Positions 1 to 4,538 of a stretch of 11,813 nucleotides of DNA are shown here, piece by piece. How positions within the stretch are numbered: position 1 is the stretch's first letter; each line of letters starts with the position of its first letter. Source of the DNA: an uncultured Bacteroidota bacterium. GTDB lineage: Bacteria > Bacteroidota > Bacteroidia > UKL13-3. The notes under the pieces were generated by a model. The model was given only the letters and a program-made list of their open reading frames with translations, was not told the origin of the DNA and made no database searches. Location of the stretch: assembly GCA_903898215.1 (NCBI GenBank), contig CAIUEQ010000138.1:1-11813 (forward strand). The letters are read 5' to 3'. The position numbers and the translations under genes were made by a program.

Positions 1-623
1 AAAGCTCCGGCAGGAATTGTCATTTGCTCAACAATATTATTTCCGATTTTATAGGGAAGAAAATCTATTCTTGGCAAAAACATATAGGTATAAAAAGTGA
101 AAAATGTGGTAACGATTAGCGCTACAAAAACAGCCAAACTTTCGATTGTTTTATTATTGAAAATCGATTTGATATGTTTTTGTCCGATAAAAATGATAAC
201 ACTCAAAATCGTTAAAACAACATCTTTCATAAACGAGCCGAAAGGGGTAAATTTAATTGCATCACCAAAACATCCACAATCGGTAACTTTATGAGTGATG
301 GCTGAATAAGCAGTGAGGATTGTAAAGAAAATCATCATCAAAAGCAGCAACCAAGAATTTAGTTTTGAATATGCACCGATCAATAATGCTACCCCTACCA
401 TAATTTCAAAAATGCAAATAAACATACTCATTGCCTCGGCATATTGTCCGAAAACAGTCCAATCCAAAAATAAAAATTTAGGAAATGGAAATTCTTTTTG
501 AAAAATCTCAAAATATTCTTCAAGTTTATAAGAAAATCCAAGAGTGTCGTTTGCTTTGATAAAGCCCGAAATGATAAACAATACTCCTACAAAAACTCTG
601 CTGATTTGTGTAACTATTTTCAT
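1..623 (-). CDS. MauE/DoxX-type membrane protein (BT_3928-like), C-terminus beyond left edge
   Basis: Reading the minus strand from an ATG at 623 gives 207 uninterrupted codons to the window edge, so the N-terminus is complete and the C-terminus is missing. The protein begins MKIVTQISRVFVGVLF and has about five hydrophobic segments (roughly residues 8-22, 66-85, 91-107, 134-147 and 162-181). A CGCFGD motif at 116-121 follows the third segment; this is typical of MauE/DoxX redox-associated membrane proteins, including the Bacteroidota family named after BT_3928. The cysteine pair suggests thiol-disulfide chemistry or partnership with a thioredoxin-like domain, but the substrate is unknown. It starts 30 nt after the DUF1599 stop on the same strand, so the two are probably co-transcribed. 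The plus-strand ORFs across this interval are shadows. Family assignment is firm; function is inferred. Confidence 0.88.
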   Translation of the reverse strand, partial: MKIVTQISRVFVGVLFIISGFIKANDTLGFSYKLEEYFEIFQKEFPFPKFLFLDWTVFGQYAEAMSMFICIFEIMVGVALLIGAYSKLNSWLLLLMMIFFTILTAYSAITHKVTDCGCFGDAIKFTPFGSFMKDVVLTILSVIIFIGQKHIKSIFNNKTIESLAVFVALIVTTFFTFYTYMFLPRIDFLPYKIGNNIVEQMTIPAGA

Positions 624-653
624 TGTAATTTTATTAAACGAATAATAATGTAC

Positions 654-1202
654 TTATTTTTTCTCTTCACTCAAATGTATTAATGCAAACACCGAATAAT
701 TTATCATATCCTGAAAATTTGCATCTATACCTTCACTCATCACTGTTTTTCCTTTACTGTCTTCGATCTGTTTGATTCTTAACAATCGCATGAGCATCAT
801 ATCTGTAAATGTACTCACACGCATATCACGCCATGCTTCACCGTAATCATGATTTTTTTGTTCCATCAATGATTTTGTTAAAGCAATATATTTATCGTAC
901 AACGAAGTTAAAATTGCAGTATCGAGTTCAACAGCAGTTGATTCTTTTAATTCAATTTGAATAAGTGCTATCACACAATAATTGATGATTCCGATGTATT
1001 CTGAAATTTCATCATCGTTTACTTTTTGTTCGCCTTTTAACTCTATCGTTTTTAAACGTTGTGCTTTAATAAATATTTGATCGGTGATTGACGACAATCG
1101 CATAACACGCCATGAAGTTCCGTAGTCGGTATTTTTTTTGATAAATATTTCGCGGCACTTTTTAATAGCGGCATCGTATTGTATAGAAGTTTGATTTATC
1201 AA
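654..1202 (-). CDS. DUF1599 (Nmad1) tandem-domain protein
   Basis: This 182-aa protein is an internal duplication. Residues 9-85 and 101-178 each carry the same pattern: a helix, then DYG-x-x-WR (DYGTSWR at 26-32, DYGEAWR at 119-125), then a (T/S)-D-x-x-(F/M) segment and a C-terminal INY-x-(V)-x-ALI helix. This is the DUF1599 family, also called nucleotide modification associated domain 1 because phage members sit near DNA-base modification genes. No catalytic role is established for the two-copy Bacteroidota form. The start is TTG at 1202; an in-frame TAA lies five codons upstream and no ATG is available, and the N-terminus fits the family length. A promoter-like pair of boxes lies just upstream at 1229-1258. 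It probably forms an operon with the MauE/DoxX gene and diverges from folP. Confidence 0.9.
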   Translation of the reverse strand: MINQTSIQYDAAIKKCREIFIKKNTDYGTSWRVMRLSSITDQIFIKAQRLKTIELKGEQKVNDDEISEYIGIINYCVIALIQIELKESTAVELDTAILTSLYDKYIALTKSLMEQKNHDYGEAWRDMRVSTFTDMMLMRLLRIKQIEDSKGKTVMSEGIDANFQDMINYSVFALIHLSEEKK

Positions 1203-1221
1203 TGTGAGAGTTGTTTATTTG
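1190..1221 (+). promoter_or_regulatory. Putative promoter for folP-cdaA
   Basis: TTTG (1190-1193) is followed after 20 nt by TTTATTTG (1214-1221), one mismatch from TAnnTTTG. Transcription would start near 1225. That is downstream of the GTG at 1204 and upstream of the TTG at 1252, so it favours the later folP start. It lies back to back with the minus-strand promoter and inside the DUF1599 start region. The match is imperfect. Confidence 0.33.
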
Positions 1222-1228
1222 TTGAGCA

Positions 1229-1258
1229 CAAAAATAACATCGATAATCAAATTGCAAA
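1229..1258 (-). promoter_or_regulatory. Putative Bacteroidota-type promoter for the DUF1599 gene
   Basis: On the minus strand the -7 box TATTTTTG (1229-1236) matches TAnnTTTG exactly, and TTTG (1255-1258) lies 18 nt upstream. That agrees with the Bacteroidota primary sigma consensus. Transcription would begin near 1225, giving a leader of about 20 nt before the TTG start. The boxes overlap the first codons of folP on the other strand. Confidence 0.5.
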
Positions 1259-2103
1259 CTCTATTTAAAAAAATAACTTTAAATTGTGGCGGGCGCCTCA
1301 TTAGCCTCGAAAAGCCAGCAGTGATGGGCATTCTCAATATTACAACTGATTCGTTTTACGATGGAAGTAGAATAAAAAATATTGATGAAGCTTTAAAACA
1401 GGCTGATAAAATGCTTAAAGATGGCGCAACTTTTATCGATATTGGAGCTTATTCGAGCAGGCCGGGTGCTGTTGATGTGAGTATAGAAAATGAATTAAAA
1501 AATGCCATTCCGGTTATTGAAGCAATTTCTAAAAACTTTCCTGAAGCAATTATTTCTATCGATACTTTCAGGTCAAAAGTTGCTTTTGAAGCAGTTCAGG
1601 CAGGAGCAACAATTGTTAATGATATTTCGAGCGGTGATGATGACAATGAAATGTTGGCTACAGTTGCAAAACTAAAAGTACCTTATATTATGATGCATAA
1701 AAAAGGGTCACCCCAAAATATGCAACATCATCCTCAATATGAAAATGTTTTGCTTGAAGTGATGAACTATTTTACAGAAAAAGTAGCCGCTGCAAAAGCT
1801 GTCGGAATTGTTGACCTCATTATTGATCCCGGGTTTGGGTTTGGAAAAAATATTGAACACAATTATCAATTATTAAATGCATTAAACGATTTTCAGATTT
1901 TTGGATTACCGATTCTTGCAGGTATTTCACGAAAAAAAATGATCCAAAAAATTGTTCAATCTGATGTTCAACATGCTCTTAACGGAACAACAGCCGCCAA
2001 TACAATTGCATTATTAAATGGTGCTAATATTTTAAGAGTGCATGATGTGAAAGAAGCCACAGAATGTATTAACATTGTAAACGCAACGCATGGAATTATT
2101 TGA
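1252..2103 (+). CDS. folP: Dihydropteroate synthase
   Basis: Condenses p-aminobenzoate with dihydropterin pyrophosphate to dihydropteroate in cytosolic folate synthesis; it is the sulfonamide target. From the TTG at 1252 the protein is 283 aa, the usual family size. TIM-barrel signatures in order are NITTDSF (29-35), DIGAYSSRPG (63-72), SIDTFRS (102-108), NDIS (123-126), MMHKKGSP (147-154), DPGFGFGK (192-199), GISRKK (224-229) and RVHDV (262-266). The frame is open back to a GTG at 1204, but the extra 16 residues are unlike the family and would begin before the putative transcription start. The proline of the usual N-(V/I)-T-P-D-S-F loop is threonine here. The 3' end overlaps cdaA by 14 nt, which implies translational coupling. 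Identity is certain; the start is moderately certain. Confidence 0.96.
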   Translation: MQTLFKKITLNCGGRLISLEKPAVMGILNITTDSFYDGSRIKNIDEALKQADKMLKDGATFIDIGAYSSRPGAVDVSIENELKNAIPVIEAISKNFPEAIISIDTFRSKVAFEAVQAGATIVNDISSGDDDNEMLATVAKLKVPYIMMHKKGSPQNMQHHPQYENVLLEVMNYFTEKVAAAKAVGIVDLIIDPGFGFGKNIEHNYQLLNALNDFQIFGLPILAGISRKKMIQKIVQSDVQHALNGTTAANTIALLNGANILRVHDVKEATECINIVNATHGII

Positions 2104-2908
2104 AATATCTGATTGGAAGTTTACATGGGTCAACATGATTGATATCCTGTTGGTAGCACTCATTTTGTTTCAACTTTACCGTTTGCTTAAAGGCAGCCTA
2201 GCTTTTAACATGATCATCGGAATTATTACCATCTATATTTTTTGGCTCATCGTAAAATATTTTAAAATGCCATTGCTTGAATGGACTCTCGGTGGATTCA
2301 CTAAAGTGGGCATCATAGCTATTCTAATTGTGTTTCAGCAAGAGATAAGAAAATTTTTATTGATTGTTGGGAAGAGAAGTTTTCTTGCCGAAAAAAAATC
2401 GGTTTTACGTTTTTTGCCTTGGAACTGGAAAATTGAAAAAACTTTTCACACCAGTTTTGAAGAGATCGTTGATGCTTGCGATTATCTTGCTCAAACACGA
2501 CAAGGAGCAATAATAGTTTTTCCAAAAACATCTGAAATGAAATTTATTGCAACCAGTGGGGAGTTAATAGATTCACATATTACCAAACGTTTACTGATAA
2601 GTATTTTTAATAAGTATAGTCCTTTACATGATGGTGCTGCTATAATTGCAAGCAGTCGCATAAAATCTGTTAACGCGGTATTGCCGGTTAGCGATAATCC
2701 CGATATTCAAAATAAATATGGACTCCGACATTTATCAGCAATTGGAATTACCGAGCAAAGTGATGCCATAGTATTAGTTGTTTCAGAAGAAAAAGGAACC
2801 ATTGCTATTGCCAAAGAAGGAAAATTAATTGAGGGAATGAATCATCAACAAATTATTTATTTTTTGAATAAGGAATTTGCAAATGAGATGATAAGAGTGA
2901 AGGATTAG
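2090..2908 (+). CDS. cdaA: CdaA-type diadenylate cyclase (DisA_N domain), membrane-bound
   Basis: Predicted to make cyclic di-AMP from two ATP at the inner face of the membrane. The 272 aa have the CdaA layout: three hydrophobic segments (about 16-34, 39-56 and 70-92), a linker, then a DisA_N domain (about 125-245). Visible motifs are RQGAIIVFP (137-145), SIFNKYSPLHDGAAII (171-186, containing the DGA motif at 181-183), NAVLPVS (195-201) and VVSEEKGTIAIAKEG (230-244). The second signature, normally RHR, reads RHL at 213-215, so one phosphate-contacting arginine appears to be missing. Length is normal and the frame is intact. The ATG at 2090 lies inside the folP 3' end, so the two genes are coupled. 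No CdaR or GlmM gene lies alongside, unlike in Firmicutes. Family assignment is firm; full activity is less sure because of RHL. Confidence 0.92.
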   Translation: MELFEISDWKFTWVNMIDILLVALILFQLYRLLKGSLAFNMIIGIITIYIFWLIVKYFKMPLLEWTLGGFTKVGIIAILIVFQQEIRKFLLIVGKRSFLAEKKSVLRFLPWNWKIEKTFHTSFEEIVDACDYLAQTRQGAIIVFPKTSEMKFIATSGELIDSHITKRLLISIFNKYSPLHDGAAIIASSRIKSVNAVLPVSDNPDIQNKYGLRHLSAIGITEQSDAIVLVVSEEKGTIAIAKEGKLIEGMNHQQIIYFLNKEFANEMIRVKD

Positions 2909-2968
2909 TTAATTAAGAATTAAGAATTGGAATCTCATAGTTCTCTTTTGAATTATTAATATGATTTT

Positions 2969-3023
2969 CCACGTCCTTTAGGGCGTGGTATATGAGCTAG
3001 GCCATGATATGGGCTTTATCCCA
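2969..3023. repeat. Palindromic element between convergent cdaA and TPR lipoprotein genes
   Basis: The 20-nt sequence CCACGTCCTTTAGGGCGTGG at 2969-2988 forms a 9-bp stem with one G-T pair and a TT loop. A second small hairpin, TGGGCTTTATCCCA, follows at 3010-3023. Neither has a T tract, so they look like a dispersed REP-type repeat rather than a canonical terminator, though they could stop or protect transcripts from both sides. The upstream part of the gap (2909-2930) is a TTAAGAATTAAGAATT low-complexity run. Confidence 0.6.
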
Positions 3024-3024
3024 A

Positions 3025-3540
3025 CTAATTCACCGAATCTTTTTTATTCTTAAAACTTTCCAATATTTCTTCAGGAGTTTTTCCTAAATTTTGAATGGCC
3101 AATTTTGCATCTTCGGCAAGTTCGCTGTTTGGATATTTTTGCATAAAATCAGCATACACTTCTTTTGCTTTTTGCAAATTGTTTAAACTGTTCTCATAAA
3201 TATATCCCTGCAAAAAAAGAGCTTCTTCGCAACGTTTACTTTTAGGATATTTATCGATCACACTTTGGAAAATTTTAATTGCCTGCTCATGTTGTGCAAT
3301 GGCATTACATCGTTGTGCCGATTTAAAAAGAAACTCTGCCGACAATTCATCATCAGGATATTTAGTAGCAAAATCGAGGTAAGCGGTTTTTAAATCTTCG
3401 ATAGATTTCGGACTAAAAATGCTATCTGCTGCTTCCATTTTTTTAATGGCATCTAATGCTTTTTCTTTTGGAGAATTACAAGATGCAAATGCAATAACTG
3501 AAACTAAAATGGCAACTGAATTTCTTATTTTCTTAAACAT
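3025..3540 (-). CDS. Small tetratricopeptide-repeat lipoprotein
   Basis: This 171-aa protein starts with a basic, hydrophobic signal sequence and a lipobox-like FASC ending at Cys21, so it is probably a lipoprotein anchored in an envelope membrane. The mature part is helical. TPR-like units lie at about 47-61 (AYLDFATKYPDDE), 66-99 (FKSAQRCNAIAQHEQAIKIF, then VIDKYPKS) and 104-139 (ALFLQGYIYENSLNNLQKAK, then FMQKYPNSE). The repeated x-KYP-x-S/D ending resembles the BamD/YfiO and YbgF-type TPRs, but the protein is much shorter than BamD (about 250 aa) and should not be named bamD. A role as a scaffold in the cell envelope is inferred. It is transcribed alone, convergent with cdaA and facing a repeat-filled gap upstream. 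Confidence 0.85.
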   Translation of the reverse strand: MFKKIRNSVAILVSVIAFASCNSPKEKALDAIKKMEAADSIFSPKSIEDLKTAYLDFATKYPDDELSAEFLFKSAQRCNAIAQHEQAIKIFQSVIDKYPKSKRCEEALFLQGYIYENSLNNLQKAKEVYADFMQKYPNSELAEDAKLAIQNLGKTPEEILESFKNKKDSVN

Positions 3541-3562
3541 GTTTTAATAAATTTTTAAAAAT

Positions 3563-3590
3563 CAAATCTAAAATATTTTCTCCTTGCGAA
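3563..3590 (-). promoter_or_regulatory. Putative promoter of the TPR lipoprotein gene
   Basis: On the minus strand TAGATTTG (3563-3570) matches the Bacteroidota -7 box TAnnTTTG exactly. The upstream box is weak: TTCG at 3587-3590 after 16 nt. The expected start near 3559 would give a leader of about 20 nt. The upstream half lies inside the adjoining repeat. Confidence 0.42.
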
Positions 3591-3630
3591 CTTAGCGAAA
3601 AACTTAGCGCTCTTTGCGGTAAAAAATTTA
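3584..3630. repeat. Interspersed 'GCGAACTTAGCG' type repeat
   Basis: The segment contains CTTGCGAACTTAGCG, then AACTTAGCG and CTCTTTGCGG, so the unit CTTAGCG occurs twice. Its reverse-complement theme (CGCAAGGTTCGCAAAG) continues at 3632-3647. I recognise this word pattern as a common Bacteroidota intergenic repeat. I see no ORF or RNA gene in it. Confidence 0.5.
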
Positions 3631-3775
3631 AACGCAAGGTTCGCAAAGAAAAATAACACAATATCATTGTCACTTCGAGTTTATCGAGAAGCGATGATTG
3701 TTTTGAGCACTTTGCAAATAAATAGTTGTTCTCGATAAACTCGAACTGACAAAACCTTCATCACTTCATTTCTCC
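3631..3775. repeat. Composite inverted-doublet repeat, copy A
   Basis: The unit runs from a CGCAAGGTTCGCAAAG word, through A-rich sequence, into a 22-bp arm at 3669-3690 (starting GTCACTTCGAG and ending ATCGAGAA). A matching inverted arm lies at 3729-3750 (TTCTCGAT...CTCGAACTGAC). The arms pair at 21 of 22 positions across a 38-nt spacer, giving an 82-nt hairpin of REPIN-like form. The tail is AAAACCTTCATCACTTCAT. The whole unit is repeated directly downstream as copy B. Confidence 0.8.
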
Positions 3776-3788
3776 ATAAAAACAAACT

Positions 3789-3950
3789 AACCGCAAAGTG
3801 TGCTAAGAAAAAAAACACACCAACATTGTCCCTTCGAGTTTGTCCGATAGCTATCAGACGAGAAGCGATGTTTTTCTTTAAGCACTTTGCAAATAAGGAC
3901 TTGTTCTCGATAAACTCGAACTGACAAAACCTTCATCACTTCATCTCCTC
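3789..3950. repeat. Composite inverted-doublet repeat, copy B, with a nested palindrome
   Basis: This is a tandem copy of the 3631-3775 unit with the same order: a CCGCAAAGTGTGCTAAG word, an A-rich tract with CATTGTC, a left arm starting CCTTCGAGTT, a spacer containing AGCACTTTGCAAATAA, a right arm TTCTCGAT...CTCGAACTGAC (3903-3924), and the tail AAAACCTTCATCACTTCAT. The left arm is interrupted at about 3841-3859 by the 18-nt palindrome GTCCGATAGCTATCAGAC, which replaces the ATC of copy A. The spacers have diverged, so the duplication is not recent. Confidence 0.8.
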
Positions 3951-3972
3951 ATTTTTTCATTTCAAAAAAACA

Positions 3973-4026
3973 CCACAGAGAAGCAGAGGCACAAAGTACA
4001 TTTTTGCCAATTGCATATTGCCTATT
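3973..4026. repeat. CCACAGAG- and TGCCTATTG-type repeat fragments
   Basis: CCACAGAGAAGCAGAGGCAC at 3973-3992 belongs to the CCACAGAG/CACAGAG word family seen between genes in many bacteria. TTGCCAATTGCATATTGCC with TATTG follows and ends two bases before the CoA-binding gene's stop codon. With the neighbouring copies, the whole 488-nt gap 3541-4028 is explained by repeats plus one promoter. I see no ORF of note and no RNA gene. Confidence 0.45.
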
Positions 4027-4028
4027 GA

Positions 4029-4391
4029 TTAATACTGACCAGTTCTTAACAAAACTAAAGTACATGCTTCAACGGGTTCTATTCCTTTTTCTGTTAACAT
4101 TTTTTCAAACTCTGGATTTTCAGTTCCCGGATTAAATACCACACGTTTTGGATGTAAATTGATCACATAATCGTAATACGGTTGTTGGTTTTGCGGACCT
4201 AAATATAAAGTTACCGTATCGAAATCTTTATCGGTTGGCAACTCTTTTACAATTTGTAATCCATCAATTTCTCCTGCTTTTAATCCGAATGGTACAACTG
4301 GATGCTTGTATTCATGAAGCATGGATGTTGCTTTAAATCCATATCTGTCAGGGTTTGGAGAGGCTCCGATCACTAAAGTTTTTTTTATCAT
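4029..4391 (-). CDS. CoA-binding domain protein (YccU-like Rossmann fold)
   Basis: A 120-aa single-domain protein of the CoA_binding_2 type, related to the nucleotide-binding domain of succinyl-CoA synthetase alpha. The N-terminal beta strand and binding loop read TLVIGASPNPDRYGFKA (5-21). Further family landmarks are HPVVPFGLKAGEIDG (30-44), DTVTLYLGP (58-66), VVFNPGTENPEF (84-95) and EACTLVLLRTGQY at the C-terminus. Members bind CoA or acyl-CoA in vitro or are predicted to; the cellular role is unknown. It is cytosolic, with no signal or membrane segment. It is a single gene diverging from pheT across a 147-nt gap. A perfect -7 box sits only four bases before the ATG, which suggests a leaderless or nearly leaderless mRNA. 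Confidence 0.9.
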   Translation of the reverse strand: MIKKTLVIGASPNPDRYGFKATSMLHEYKHPVVPFGLKAGEIDGLQIVKELPTDKDFDTVTLYLGPQNQQPYYDYVINLHPKRVVFNPGTENPEFEKMLTEKGIEPVEACTLVLLRTGQY

Positions 4392-4395
4392 CTAA

Positions 4396-4426
4396 CAAAA
4401 TTATCATTCATTTTCTTTTTAGCTAA
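4396..4426 (-). promoter_or_regulatory. Putative promoter of the CoA-binding gene, very close to its ATG
   Basis: On the minus strand TAATTTTG (4396-4403) matches TAnnTTTG exactly. TTAG (4423-4426), one mismatch from TTTG, lies 19 nt upstream. With the usual offset, transcription would start within a base or two of the ATG at 4391. Confidence 0.42.
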
Positions 4427-4484
4427 TGCCGCTTCATATTTTTATTATTTTCGCAGCATAATAAAAGATAATAAGAAGTGATTT

Positions 4485-4511
4485 TTTGTGTCTTACAAAA
4501 ACTTTACTTTG
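4485..4511 (+). promoter_or_regulatory. Putative promoter of the pheT operon
   Basis: TTTG (4485-4488) and TTACTTTG (4504-4511), one mismatch from TAnnTTTG, are separated by 15 nt, slightly short of the usual spacing. Start near 4515 would give a leader of about 24 nt with an A-rich stretch before the ATG and no Shine-Dalgarno sequence. No leader peptide or T-box is visible. Confidence 0.3.
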
Positions 4512-4538
4512 TGACCTCAGTGTTAAAAAAAAGAATAA

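Noticed and set aside
97..683. Three short plus-strand ORFs (97-294, 313-501, 498-683)
   Set aside because: They lie opposite the MauE/DoxX-type gene, which has a clear family motif (CGCFGD) and membrane segments; the plus-strand products are shadows.
1204..1251. N-terminal extension of FolP from a GTG at 1204
   Set aside because: The 16 extra residues are unlike the family, would start one base from the DUF1599 start codon, and lie upstream of the likely transcription start; the TTG at 1252 gives the usual length.
3025..3540. Naming the TPR lipoprotein bamD
   Set aside because: It has lipobox and TPR similarity but is about 80 residues shorter than BamD, and its repeats are too generic for that assignment.
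3541..4028. Possible CRISPR array or small RNA gene in the 488-nt gap
   Set aside because: Only two copies of a long composite unit are present, with no regular short repeats and spacers, no cas genes and no terminator-bounded RNA structure; dispersed repeats explain it.
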